Part shown: piece after piece, positions 30,851 to 44,235 of the stretch | How positions within the stretch are numbered: the first letter of the stretch is position 1 | Layout: each line of letters opens with the position of its first letter | From: Sipunculus nudus | Taxonomy: Eukaryota; Annelida; Sipuncula; Golfingiida; Sipunculidae | DNA length: 64,000 nucleotides | Direction: 5' to 3' | Assembly (NCBI GenBank): GCA_026874595.1 | Contig: CM049317.1 | Coordinates: 40,324,401-40,388,400 of the forward strand | Translations under genes and position numbers: made by a program | The notes under the pieces: generated by a model | What the model saw: the letters and a program-made list of their open reading frames with translations, nothing else | The model's database searches: none | Told to the model about the DNA's origin: nothing

Positions 30851-33629
30851 AGCGAATCTGTGAGCTTATGCAATGGTGTGGCGTTGTCCGTCTTCTCTCA
30901 TCCGTCGTGTGTAGTAGCTATCTCAAAAAAAGGCAGGAGCTAGCATCACCAAATTTTTTGCAAAAAATTTGTCATCAAAAAAATTTTATCGGATTTTGCT
31001 TATTTCTTGGCTAACTGCATTTTCTTAGATTTTATGAGGAAGAAGCTAAAGAACATTGAAAAATGTTCTTCTCCAAAACCATGCTGCCAAATTGTCCAAT
31101 ATTTTAAAGAAATGATTCCTGGAACAATCTCTCTCAAGTTTGTTCGAATGGTTTAAGTTCAGTGATTTTTGGCCAAGTTACAGGAAGTTGAACTTAGTCA
31201 TCTGTCCAAAAAAGCATAGTAAAATTACAGTCTCAGAAACGGCTGGAGCTATCATCACCAAATTTTATGCCAATGTTGGTCACAGGAGTCATATCTGAAA
31301 TTGAGGTATTGGTGGCGCCACCTGTGTTGGCCTTTTTTGTACGGGGGTCATCAGTGCCCGTATCATACTGACAGCTACAAATAACTTCTTCTCTGAAACG
31401 AAATGGCCAAATTGTTTAATATCGCACAGAAATGATCCTAGGGTTGTGCTTTCTGAAGTTTGTTCTAATGGTCTCAGTTCAGTGACTTTTGGCTAAGTTA
31501 TGGGAAGCTGAATTTAGTCATATGCCATAACAGCCAATTTTAGCTAAGTGGCTACAAAAATCTTTTTCTCAAAAACCACTGGGCCAAATTCTTAAATCTC
31601 ACACATTAATTATCCTTACATGTTGATAATTCAAGTTTGTTCAAATGGTCTCAGTTCAGTGACTTTTGGCTGAGTTATGGGAAGCTGAATTTAGTCATAT
31701 GCCATAACAGCCCAAGTTAGCTAAGTGGCTACAAAAATCTTCTTCTCAAAAACCACTGGGCCAAATTCTTAAATCTCACACATTAATTATCCTTAGATGT
31801 TGATAATTCAAGTTTGTTCAAATGGTCTCAGTTCAGTGACTTTTGGCTGAGTTATGGGAAGCTGAATTTAGTCATATGCCATAACAGCCCATGTTAGCTA
31901 AGTGGCTACAAAAATCTTCTTCTCAAAAACCACTGGGCCAAATTCTTAAATCTCACACATTAATTATCCTTAGATGTTGATAATTCAAGTTTGTTCAAAT
32001 GGTTTTGAGTCAGTGATTTTTGGCTGAGTTATGGGAAACTGAACTTTGCCATTTTGCTGTATTTTCCCATATTAGTTATAAACCTACAAAACGTTTTTCC
32101 ACTGATGATGATTCTGAGGCCAGTTTGTTTAATATTTTGCAAGAATGATTCCCTGAATCATTGTTAAAATAATTGTCTTTTATGGTTCCAAAAAGTGAAT
32201 TTTGGCTGAATTATAAAGATTGAATTGAGTCATTTTACCAAATATGTTAGCTGTGTGAAGCAGATACATCTAGCCTAGCACCAGTTTATCAGCATCCATT
32301 ACATAATGACTCTAGACATTTAGATTTCAAGTTATCAATGGAAAATATTGACAAGAATGTTTTTAAAAGCTTTTAAAAAATATAGATTTATGATATTACA
32401 TATCATCTGTACACTAACTCATAATTTCTCAGGAATAGCAGGAGCTACCATCGCCAAATGTTATGCAGTTATCTGTCACATATCAAATGTTGATGGATTC
32501 AGCTTATTTTTGCTATCTGCATTTACTTAGATTTTACAAGGAAAAAGCTGAAAAAAACTTTTAAAAGTCTTTTTCTTGTAAACAGTCCAGCCAAATTGTT
32601 CAATATTTTACAGAAATGATCCCAGAGGCGAGCCCTCTCAAGTTTGTTCAAATGGTTTGTGTTGGATAAATTTTAGCAGAGTTACATAACAGGCCAAGAT
32701 TGTGTATGTTTCTTGAATAGGTTGAGAAACTGCCAACTGCTTCAGATTTGGCAACAGATCAAGAGTTCATTCAGTGCAGCCAAATATAGGTCAACAGTTC
32801 AATCAGTGCAACCAAGCACAAGGCATGTGATCACCTCATGGGCAGCATGTGATCATCTCAGGGGTAGCATGGTCACCTCATGAGTATCATGTGATCACCT
32901 CATGGGTGTCATGCCCCTCAGGGCTGCATATGGAGCCAATCTGTGAGCTTATGCAATTGTGTGGCTACTATTTCAGATTTGGCAATAGGCAAAAGGTCAG
33001 CCTAGATTTATTTATAGCTTTGGCGGACTGCCAACTGTGTCAGATTATGCAACAGGTCAAGAGTTCCTTCGGTGCAGCCAGGTACAGGTCAAAAGTTCAC
33101 TCAGTCTAGCCAGGTGCAGGTCAAGAGTTCACTCAGTGCAGTAGCCTGAGCCAGTAATTTGTCACAGTACACTCGGGGGCAACAGCCTTTCTCACCTAAG
33201 CCTGGTCATCCCCATGCATCAGACTCAAGGTAAGTTTGATGTATTGGCCTGATATTCTGAGCTGTCTATGTGTCTTTAATGGCTTTCTCGTTCACAAGAC
33301 AGGTGTCGCCATCTACAATGACTTTTGCAAAGTGTATTTGCCTGCTTAATTCTACAGAAGAATTTGATATATCAGCCTGAAATTGGGCATATTTGTACAT
33401 GTCAAATAGCTTAGTCATATACAAGACTGGTGGTGCCACCTACAATAATTTTTGTGTTGTGTGCACCCATGCCAGAATTTCAGCAGTGATGTTTGTGTAT
33501 TGTTTCTTGTTCAAAATGTTTAGTACTTGTATTGTTCATATAAATGAAAAGTAGTGGTTCAGCATTGAAGCATTATACCTGGTGTATATCCATATGCACA
33601 GGTTCGCATTAGGCCTGTAGGTCTTGTTT
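30851..33629 (+). repeat. dispersed repeat family A, copy 1
   Basis: The head is agcgaatctgtgagcttatg (30851) followed by 'cgttgtccgtc'. The tail is gcattaggcctgtaggtctt (ends about 33629). Inside are a 177-bp tandem block, a 22-bp tgtgatcacctcatg array (about 32820-32915), an 'aggtcaagagttcactcag' minisatellite and a consensus splice donor (33227-33235). The head and the reverse of the tail are similar (cctgtgagc-taatgcga against cctacaggcctaatgcga), so family A may have imperfect terminal inverted repeats. Confidence 0.8.
31440..32040 (+). repeat. 177-bp tandem block inside family A
   Basis: The landmark gacttttggct recurs at 31485, 31661 and 31838, with a diverged fourth unit after about 32010. 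Units contain 'catatgccataacagccca', 'aaaaccactgggccaaatt' and 'cacattaattatcctta'. The block recurs at 39470-39680, 40880-41460 and 48250-48460 with different copy numbers. Confidence 0.85.
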
Positions 33630-36172
33630 AATATTTTACAGGAATAATTCCTTGAATAATTCTTATGATAATTGTCTTTTATGGTTCCAAAGAATGAATT
33701 TTGGCTGAATTATAAAGATTGAATTGAGTCATTTTACCAAATATGTTAGCTGTGTGAAGCAGATACATCTAGACTGGCACCAGTTTATTAGCATCTGTTA
33801 CATCATGCCTCTAGACATTTAGATTTCAGGTTATCTAGTGTTAATATTGACAAGAATGTTTTTTAAAAGCTTTTAAAAAATGTAGATTTATGATTTTAGA
33901 TATTCCTCATGCCAGGCAATGTTTACAATTACAGGTATACAGCTCTCTGTAGGTGTATAAAGATGGCTGTACATGGATAATTGGTATCCATACTCAGCTT
34001 TATTCAAGATTTTGCCATCAGTGAGATGTATCTGTATTATAATTTTGCATTCAATATGCATCTGTAGTAATTTTTTGCGAACCTGTGAGCTAATGCGATG
34101 GTTTAGCTTCGTCTGTTGTCGTCGTTAACCCATACTATTTCAAAAACAACTGGACCTAGTATCATGAAATTTAATGCAAAAAATTAGCCATCTGAAAATC
34201 TCTGCATTTTCTTAGATTTTATGGAGAAAAAGCTAAAAGTCTTTAAAAATCTTCTCCTCAGAAACAGTCAAGCCTAATTATTCAATATTTCACAGAAATA
34301 ATCTTTTATACCATCTCTCTGAAGTTAGTTCAAATGGTTCAAGTTCGGTGAATTTTGGCTGAGTTACAGGAAGTTAAACTTAGCTAACTGTCCATAAAAG
34401 CATACTAAAATGACAATCTCAGAAAAGGCGGGAGCTATCATCACCAATTTTTATGCCAGTGTTGGTCACGAGTCACATATGAAATTTAGGTATTGGTGGC
34501 ACCACCTGCATTGACTTTTTTTTGTACGGGGTCATTTGTCATCTGTACATTAACCCATAATTTCTCAGGAATAGCAGGAGCTACAATCCCTAGATCTAAT
34601 GCAATAATCTGTCACATATCAAATGTTATGGGATTCAGACTATTTATTTGCTATCTGCATTTACTTCAAGATTTTAAAGGGAAAAAGCTGAAAAACCTTT
34701 AAAAGTCTTCTTATTGTACAAAAATTATTCCAGAGGCAAGCCCTCTCAAGTTTGTTCAAATGGTTTGCATTTGATGAATTTTAGTGGTGTTACACAAATT
34801 TGAACAGTCATTTTGCCAATTAAGCATACTGACATAGTAATCTCAGAAATGACAGAAGCTAGCATTACCAAGTATTGTGCAAATGTTGGTCACATGACTC
34901 ATATTTGAAGTTGCAGATGTTGTGGTGCCACCTACATTGACCTGTTTTTTATGGGCAAAAAAACTCATAATTTTAGCCTCTTTCATCTTAAAATGTTTGA
35001 TGAAACTGTCAAGTTGAATCGTTCAATTTTTCAAAAGAATTATCCTAGGACATGGTTCTTTCAATCATATCAGAAAAGCTTAAGTTGGTCTTATTGCCAT
35101 TATTATGTCTATTTCAAACTGAGGACTGCAAAACTGTTCTTCTGCAAAATTATTGTTTCAATTATAACTTCTGTAATATTGCACAAAAATTATTCAAGTT
35201 TACTTGAATGATTTTTGGCAGAATTATTGGACCTTTAACAATAAAAGAACTGCATCTTTTGTTTTTTTAGATATTTTGATAAAAAGTTTATGAATATGTC
35301 AGCTTGAAAAAAAAAGCATTTTAGCCAAAGTCTTTTAGTATGATTTACCAACAGACCAAGATTGTATCCTTAAATAGGTTGAGAAACTGCCAACTGTTTC
35401 AGATTTGGCAACAGATCAAGAGTTCATTCAGTGCAGCCAGATATAGGTCAAGAGTTCAGTCAGTGCAGCCAGGCACAAGGCATGTGATCACCTCATGGGT
35501 GACATGTGAACACCTCATGACCACCATGTGATCACCTCATGGGTGTCATGCCCCTCAGGGCTGCATGTGGACTGCCAACTGTGTCAGATTATGCAACAGG
35601 TCAAGAGTTGACTCAGTGCAGCCAGGTACAGGTCGAAAGTTCACTCAGTCTAGCCAAGTGCAGGTCATGAGTTCACTTAGTGCAGTAGCCTGAGCCAGCT
35701 CGCAAATTTGTCACAGTTCACTCAGGGCAACTGCCTATTTCACCTAAGCCTGGTCAGCCCCATGCATCAGACTCAAGGTAAGTTTGATGTATTGGCCTGA
35801 TATTTTGACCTATGTGTCTTTGATGGCTTTCTCGTTCATAAGACAGGTGTCGCCACCTACAATGACTTTTGCGCAGTGTATGTGCCTGCTTATTTCTACA
35901 GAGGAATTTGATATATCAGCCTGAAATTGGGCATATGTATATATTTCTGATAGCTTCGTTGTATACATAAGACTGATGGTGCCAGCTACAATCATTTTTG
36001 TGTTGTGTGCACCCATGCCAGAATTTCAGCAGTGATGTTTGTGTAATTGTTTCTTATTCAAAATGTTTAGTACTTGCATTGTTCATATACATGAGAAGTA
36101 ATGGTCCAGCATTGAAGCATTATAACTGGTGTATTTCCCAATGCACAGGTTAGCACTAGGCCTGTAGGCTAG
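33630..36172 (+). repeat. family A: internal fragment followed by copy 2
   Basis: 33630-34076 matches the interior of copy 1 (from about 32120). At 34077 a new head begins (gcgaacctgtgagctaatgc). The tail is at 36158-36172 (aggcctgtaggct). The middle again carries the aggtcaagagttca minisatellite (35445-35660), the tgtgatcac array (about 35480-35555) and the AAG|GTAAGT donor (35775-35783). Confidence 0.75.
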
Positions 36173-38850
36173 TAGCACTGTAGCACTAGACCTTTTTTTT
36201 ACGGATATTTTTCTGTTTTATAACTATAAAATGACAACAATCATGTCAGTTTCTCAGCTGTGATTCCATCTAGTGTCCCATAATCTGGTTTGTATATTGA
36301 TCAGAAGTGGATGCCCTATAGAAATCACCCTGTCTGTCTGTTCGTCTAGCTGTCTATTTGTCCATCCAAACAAATTTGTTTCCAGATGATAACTCCAGGT
36401 TGGATTGACATATGGATTTCAAACATGACTTACACATGGCCCACCACTAAAGAAAGAACCTGTATGATTTTTGGGTCATGAGGTCAAAGGTCAAGACACA
36501 ACACTCATATATTTGAAAAGATTATGGCTGCATTTTAGGCCAAGTTTTTCATCCCAAACTTTCCATCTCTCACACATGGTTTACTTGCCCAAAGTGGAAA
36601 AAAATCTTTAGATTTAGAGATTACCTTGTCAGAGGTCAAGGCCACTGGACTCACTTTTTTCAAAAGATTGTTACAAAAATCTAAATGCTGCAAGTTCAAG
36701 GATAATAAGTTCCCAGATTTTTTTTGTCACAAGGTCATTGGTTAAGGTAACAGGACTGTCATTCTGGAAAATTTCTTTAAAAAATCCTTATAGACAAATA
36801 CAGCTGAGCGTCGAGACCCCTGGGTCCCTAGTAAGTCAAGTTAGAATATTGGATGGGGATGTATGGAACATATTTACTAAATGTCACCCTTCTTGTCAAT
36901 GTAAGGTCCTCTTATAATTTTTCCAACTCTAGAGACCTCGAACTTCCGCCCTCTTATAAACAATGGTACCATATTGGATATCTTCCCTCTCCTAACTATA
37001 TTCATGTCTTTATGGACTGGTTTTACGGCAGATACAATCAAACTACTTGCTCCAAATGAAAATGCTTATTAAGTGAGGTCCTTACGTTGCAGACTATGTG
37101 TTTCCATGCGTATTAGAGTACCAGGTTTCCCAGATCAGAGTGTTACCTAATGGGAGGGTATAATTCGCTGATCAGCGGGCTGATCAGCGGTCTGCAGTAT
37201 AAAACCCGCGCTGATCAGCCACCTTTCAATTAAAGCATTAATTTGAGGCAAATTATCTCCCATATAAAACCTCCGCCTATTTTGTGTTTAAATATGAATA
37301 AAAGACACCTTTCTTATCAGTATTACGTATTTACAAAATTATGCATCTATTTTTATTGTGTTCATTTGCCTTGCGCCCTCAGTTCTTAGAGTACCAAATA
37401 TACAGGGCCGCTACCTGAAATTCTGTGTGAAAATGCATCCATTGCCCGACAAATAACAAATATTTAATCAGTCTCCCTACATGGAGGTGCTAGCTGTTTT
37501 ACTAAATAAGTATTGACCAATAAAATGTGTTAGAATGCAGTAGTACCCATACAGTTTTTCAAAATTTCCCCCGACGAAGAGTTAGAACCACATTCACCTG
37601 ATGATTGGGTCGCATCCCTTGAAACAGACTGTTGTGAATTTACTTTGTTGTTTTTTTTCCAGAGTATATTTATATATACTCGTCTACTATTGGGCCCCCA
37701 AATGAGAATTTGGTTTTGCCGCCAATGATACAGAAGTGAGAACCAGTTGTGTTCTGTGCCCATCTGTATTACGCTGGGATTAGACTCTACCTTGTGTTCA
37801 CGTGTACTGGGCCAGGGACTAGTGGAACGTCTGAACGTCATGTGCGAGCAAGAAGTCATGTGACCTGGAACATTTCAAACAGTGACTGTGATATGTGTAT
37901 TATTCCATGAACTCGGTGAAAGATTATGATTACCGGTACTTCGTTATTTATGTTGACAGCACCCACCCCCCCCCCCCCCTGACATCTCTGAGTATCCTAT
38001 TTATTTGTTATTATATTTTTTGTTACCTTACAACAATGTTAGAGTCTTTTCTGAGTGTGTCAATGTCTGGTCTGCCTGTTATTTTGACTGACTGAAAAGA
38101 ACCTCAAGGAAGTTCACATCCCCAGTTGTGTGACATATAGATCTTATATAGCTCTACAGCTTATACAAATTTGACGGCATTTTTGTGTGGTGTCCATCTT
38201 TTCATCTGCCTAGGGTAAAAATCACTCATATCTCAGCAGTGGTTTGACTTATTAACCTGAAACTTGCATGTGTATACATTTTGGATAGCTTTCTCGTTCA
38301 AATAACAGTTAATGTTTGAATGATTTATTGACACAATACATAGTAAGTACATTCATGTGGTATTCTGCCTAAGCACATATATAAATATTAACATTTATCA
38401 ATAGATTGAGCGCAAGCTACTTAAAGCTTATAAAGCTTGCTCCTGAATTCTAAAGGGATAATTTTCTGATGCATGGCAGGAGGGGTGTGATGTTAATATA
38501 TTGATGACTGAAGTATCATGGAAGATGTGGATAGCATAATGACTATGTGTTGTTATTTGGAAAGTGTAAGGTGCCAGTTGAGAGGAGAGAGAGAGTTTTG
38601 GTGGGTGTGGGATGAGTTTGTCAAGAACGTTAAATTATTTTATGTTAGAATCTGTTTGAGTTTTCAATAAAGTTTCCCACTGATTCATATATTTCCTTGT
38701 TTGATTTGTCATCTATTTTTGGGTCGCCAAAAAGTAGAACTTTTAATGGGGTATGACTAGGTAAGTATGTTTTCCTAGTGGAGTTATAGAGGTGGCATTG
38801 CAGTAGGTAATGGTTGGGATCTTCTGATGGGTGGCCACATTGACATTTTT
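36173..38850. other. mixed repeats, no gene
   Basis: 36290-36830 is a dispersed repeat with cctgtctgtctgttcgtcta and the perfect DR1 AGGTCAAAGGTCA (36481-36493). It ends near cagctgagcgtcgagacccc (36802). 37167-37219 holds three GCTGATCAGC palindromes around a TATAAAA. A C homopolymer lies near 37966-37979. 38190-38300 is a fragment of the 276-bp repeat found at 61.8-63 kb. The 109-codon -strand ORF at 37530 has no recognisable motif. Confidence 0.5.
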
Positions 38851-40252
38851 AGCGAACCTGTGAGCTTATGCGATGGTGCGGCGTCGTGCGTCGTACGTCG
38901 TGCGTCGTCTGTATGTTAACCATAGCTATCTCAAAAACGGCAGGAGCTAGCATCACCAAATTTTTTGCAAATAATCAGTCATCCAAAAAAACTATATTGG
39001 ATTTTGTTTATTTTTTTTCTAACTGCATTTTCTTAGATTTTATAGGGAAAAAGCTGAAAAAGCTTAAAAAATCTTCTCCGAAAATGTCCAGCCAAATTGT
39101 CCAATATTTCACAGAAATGATCCCTGGAACAATCTTTCTCAAGTTTGTTCGAATGGTTCCAGTTCGGAGATTTTTGGGCGAGTTACAGGAGGTTGAACTT
39201 TGTTAACTGTGCAAAAAAGCATATTAAAATTTAAATCTCAGAAACGGCTGGAGCTATCATCACCAAATTTTATGCCAATGTTGGTCACATAGGTCATATC
39301 TGAAATTGAGGTATTGATGGCGCCACCTGCATCGGCCTTTTTTGTACAGGGTCATCAGTGCCTGTATCACACTGAGGGCTACAAAAAACTTCTTCTCTGA
39401 AACCATATGGCCAAAATGTTTAATATCGCACAGAAATGATCCTAGGGTAGTGCTTTCTGAAGTTTGTTCAAATGGTCTCTTTTCATTGACTTTTGGCTAA
39501 GTTATGGGAAGCTGAATTTTAGTCATATGCCATAACAGCCCATTTTAGCTCAGTGGCTACAAAGATCTTCTCAAAAACCACTGGGCCAAATTCTTAAATC
39601 TCACACATTAATTATCCTCAGATGTTGATAATTCAAGTTTGTTCAAATGGTTTTGATTCAGTGCTTTTTGGCTGAGTTATGGGAAGCTGAACTTAGCCAG
39701 TTTGCTGTATTGTCCCATATGAGTTATAAATCTGCGAAACGTTTTTCGACTCCTGCCACTGAAGCCAGTTTGTTAAATATTTTACAAGAATAATTCCTAC
39801 AATAATTCTTATAATAATTGTCATTGATGGTTCCACATGAAAGATTTTTGGCTGAATTATGGAGATTGAATTGAGTCATTTTACCAGATATGTTAGCTGT
39901 GTGATGCTGTAACATCTAGCCCGGCACCAGTTTATCACCATCTATTACATCATGCCACAAGACATTTAGATTTCAGGTTATCTTTGGTTAATATTGACAA
40001 GAAAGTTTTTTTAAAAGCTTTTAAAAAATTTAGATTTATGATTTAAGTTATTCATCATACCAGGCAATGTTACAATCATGAACATTCAGCTCTCTGTGGC
40101 TATATAAAGACAACTGAACGTGGATTATAATTTATTGGTATTCCTACTCAACTTAATTCAAGAATTTGCCATCAATGATATATATCTGTATTTTAATTTT
40201 GCATTCAATATGCATCCGTAATAATTTTACATATATTCCTGATTTCTTTTTT
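38851..40252 (+). repeat. family A copy 3, 5' part
   Basis: The head agcgaacctgtgagcttatg (38851) is followed by several tandem 'cgtcgtgcgtcg' motifs and the interior through tgcattcaatatgcatccg (about 40200), where a new head starts at 40253. Confidence 0.8.
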
Positions 40253-43200
40253 AGCGAACCTGTGAGCTTATGTGATGGTGCCTTGTCGTCCGTCGTGCGT
40301 CGTGTGTCGTGCGTCATCTGTACGTTAACCATAGCTATCTCAAAAATGGAGGGAGCTAGCATCACCAAATTTTTTTCAAATATTCAGTCATCCAAAAAAC
40401 TATATCGGATTTTGTTTATTTTTTTTTCTAACTGCATTTTCTTAGATTTTATAGGTAAAAAGCTAAAAAAACTTTTAAAATCTTCTTCTCTGAAACTGTC
40501 CAGCCAAATTGTCCAATATTTCACAGAAATGATCCCTGGAACAATCTTTCTCAAGTTTGTTCGATTGGTTCCAGTTCGGAGATTTTTGGCTGAGTTACAG
40601 GACGTTGAACTTTGTTAACTGTGCAGAAAAGCATATTAAAATTTAAATCTCAGAAACGGCTGGAGCTATCATCACCAAATTTTATGCCAATGTTGGTCAC
40701 ATGAGTCATATCTGAAATTGAGGTATTGGTGGCACCACCTGCATCGGCCTTTTTCGTACGGGGTCATCAGTGCCCGTATCACACTGACAGCTACAAATAA
40801 CTTCTTCTCTGAAACAAAATGGCCAAATTGTTTAATATCGCACAGAAATGATCCTAGGGTAGTGCTTTCTGACATTTGTTCAAATGGTCTCAGTTCAGTG
40901 ACTTTTAGCTAAGTTATGGGAAGCTGAATTTAGTCATATGCCATAACAGCCCATTTAAGCTAAGTGGCTACAAAAATCTTCTTCTCAAAAACCACTGGGC
41001 CAAATTCTTAAATCTCACACATTAATTATCCTTAGATGTTGATAATTCAAGTTTGTTCAAATGGTCTCAGTTCAGTGACTTTTGGCTGAGTTATGGGGAG
41101 CTAAATTTAGTCATATGCCATAACAGCCAATTTGAGCTAAGTGGCTACAAAAATCTTCTTCTCAACAACCACTGGGCCAAATTCTTAAATTTCACACATT
41201 AAATATCCTGAGATGTTGATAATTCAAATTTGTTCAAATGGTCTTAGTTCAGTGACTTTTGGCTGAGTTATGGAAAGCTGAATTAAGTCATATGCCATAA
41301 CAGCCCATGTTAGCTAAGTGGCTACAAAAATCTTCTTCTCAAAAACCACTGGGCCAAATTCTTAAATCTCACACATTAATTATCCTTAGATGTTGATAAT
41401 TCAAGTTTGTTCAAATGGTTTTGATTCAATGATTTTTGGCTGAGTTATGGGAAGCTGAACTTTGCCATTTTGTTGTATTTTCCCATATGAGTTATAAACC
41501 TACAAAACGTTTTTTCGACTGATGATGATACTGAGGCCAGTTTGTTTAATATTTTGCAAAAATAATTCCCTGAATCATTCTTATAATAATTGTCTTTTAT
41601 GGTTCCAAAAAATGAATTTGGCTGAATTATAAAGATTGAATTGAGTCATTTTACCAAATATGTTAGCTGTGTGAAGCAGATACATCTAGCCTAGCACCAG
41701 TTTATCAGTATCCATTACATCATGCCTCTATCTGACATTTAGATTTCAAGTTATCTATGGAAAATATTGACGAGAATGTTTTTAAAAGCTTTTAAAAAAT
41801 GTAGATTTATGATATTACATATCATCTGTACACTAACTCATAATTTCTTAGGAATAGCAGGAGCTACCATCCCCAAATGTTATGCAATTATTTGTCACAT
41901 ATCAAATGTTGATGGATTCATCTTATTTTTGCTATCTGCATTTACTTAGATTTTACAAGGAAAAAGCTGAAAAAACTTTTAAAAGTCTTTTTCTTGTAAA
42001 CCATCCAGCCAAATTGTCCAAATTTTACAGAAATGATCCCAGAGGTGAGCCCTCTCAAGTTTGTTCAAATGGTTTGTGCTGGATAAATTTTAGCAGAGTT
42101 ACATAACAGGCCAAGATTGTGTACGTTTCTTGAATAGGTTGAGAAACTGCCAACTGTTTCAGATTTGGCAACAGATCAAGAGTTCATTCAGTGCAGCCAA
42201 ATATAGGTCAACAGTTCAGTCAGTGCAGCCAAGCACAAGGCATCTTATCACCTCATGGGCAGCATGTGATCATCTCATGGGTAGCATGTGATCACCTCAT
42301 GAGCATCATGTGATCACCTCATGGGTGTCATGCCCCTCAGGGCTGCATATGGAGCCAATCTGTGAGCTTATGCAATTGTGTGGCTACTATTTCAGATTTG
42401 GCAATAGGCAAAAGATCAGCCTGGATTTATTTATAGCTTTGGCAGACTGCCAACTGTTTCAGATTATGCAACGGGTCAAGAGTTCACTCAGTGCAGCCAG
42501 GTACAAGTCAAAAATTCACTCAGTCTAGCCAGGTGCAGGTCAAGAGTTCACTCAGTGCAGTAGCCTGAGCCAGTAATTTGTCACAGTACACTCGGGGCAA
42601 CAGCCTTTCTCACCTAAGCCTGGTCAGCCCCGTGCATCAGACTCAAGGTAAGTTTGATGTATTGGCCTGATATTCTGACCTGTCTATTTGTTTTTATGGC
42701 TTTCTAGTTCACAAGACAGGTGTCGCCATCTACAATGACTTTTGCAAAGTGTATTTGCCTGCTTAACTCTACAGAAGAACTTGTTATATCAGCCTGAAAT
42801 TGGGCATATGTGTACATGTCAAATAGCTTTGTTGTATACAAGACTGGTGGTGCCACCTACAATAATTTTTGTGTTGTGTGACCCATGCAAGAATTTCAGC
42901 AGTGATGTTTGTGTATTGTTTCTTGTTCAAAATGTTTAGTACTTGCATTGTTCATATATATGAAAAGTAGTGGTTCAGCACTGAAGCGTTATACCTGGTG
43001 TATATCCATATGCACAGGTTCGCATTAGGCCTGTAGGCCTTGTTTATAAAAAGTCAGCTGAATAGCATTTTGTATTTGGAAAATAAATTTCAAAGTTATT
43101 TCAAGTAGGGACCACTTTTGTGTTCAGATTGCAGCACTTGGTTTACCATTGGCAGATTGCCAGTGCCTTGATGTTGGCCATATAAATAGTTTTGGCACAG

Positions 43201-44070
43201 TGCCCGGATTGGAAGAAGTGCAGCCAGGTATAGGTCAAGAGTTTACTCAGTGCAGTAGCTTCATTCTATTTATAGCTTTGGCAGACTGCTCACTGCATCA
43301 TATTTGGCACCAAAGTTCAGCCTGAATCTATTTATAGCTTTGGCAGACTGCCAACTGTGTCAGATTATGCAACAGGTCAAGAGTTCACTCAGTGCAGCCA
43401 GGTACAAGCAAAAGTTCACTGTCTAGCCAGATGCAGGTCAAGAGTTCACTCAGTGCAGTAGCTTGAGGCAGCAATTTGTCACAGGTCACTGGGGGGCAAC
43501 TGCCTTACTCACCTAAGCCTTGTCAGCCCAGTGCATCAAACTCTGGGGAAGTTTGATGTTTTGGACTAATATTTTGACCTGTCTATGCATCTTTGATGGT
43601 ATTCTCATTTACAAGACTGATGGTGCCATGTACATTGACTTATGCAGTGTATGTGCCTGCTTATTTCTACAGAGGAATTTGATATATCAGCCTGAAATTG
43701 GGCATATTTATACATATTAATAGCTTTGTCGTATACAAACTGGTGGTGCTACCTACAATAATTTTTGCACAAAGTGTGTCCCTGCTTATTTCTCAGGAGG
43801 GGTTTGATAGATCAGTCTGAAAATTGGCATATGTGTATATCTCTGATAGCTATGAAGTATACAAGACTGGTGGTGCCAGCTACAATCGATTTTGTGTTAT
43901 GTGCACCCATGCCAGAATTTCAGCAGTGATGTTTGTGTAATTGTTTCTTATTCAAAATGTTTAGTACTTGCATTGTTCATATACATGAAAAGTAATGGTC
44001 CAGCATTGAAGCATTATACTTGGTGTATTTCCCAATTCATAGGTTCGCATTAGACCTGTAGGCCTTGTTT
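40253..44070 (+). repeat. family A copy 4 and a partial copy
   Basis: The head is at 40253, followed by the 177-bp tandem block (40880-41460), the tgtgatcac array (42240-42335), DR2-bearing minisatellites (42470-42550, 43374-43448), a splice donor (42645-42653) and the tail aggcctgtaggcctt (ends 43044). A second partial copy of the 3' half runs 43045-44070 and ends with the same tail; the non-LTR element starts right after it. The 150-codon ORF at 40166-40618 is a frame of the repeat. Confidence 0.8.
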
Positions 44071-44235
44071 GGTGTCGCTATAATATGTCTTGTGTACGTG
44101 TGATAATTTAGTTCACTACATTTCATTCTCATGCGTGCATGATTATTTGTGATTTTCTGGTTCCTGAGTTGTGGTACCTAGGTGTTTTAGTTCTCAGAGC
44201 TGATTTTTTCAATTGGTAGTTTAATGAAGCACTTG

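Noticed and set aside
32820-32915. TGTGATCAC motifs as CRP-type operator sites
   Set aside because: CRP is bacterial. Here the motif is part of a 22-bp tandem array in an animal repeat.
40166-40618. 150-codon + strand ORF
   Set aside because: It lies across a family A head and interior; the same translated pattern recurs at 38868-39206, so it is a repeat by-product.
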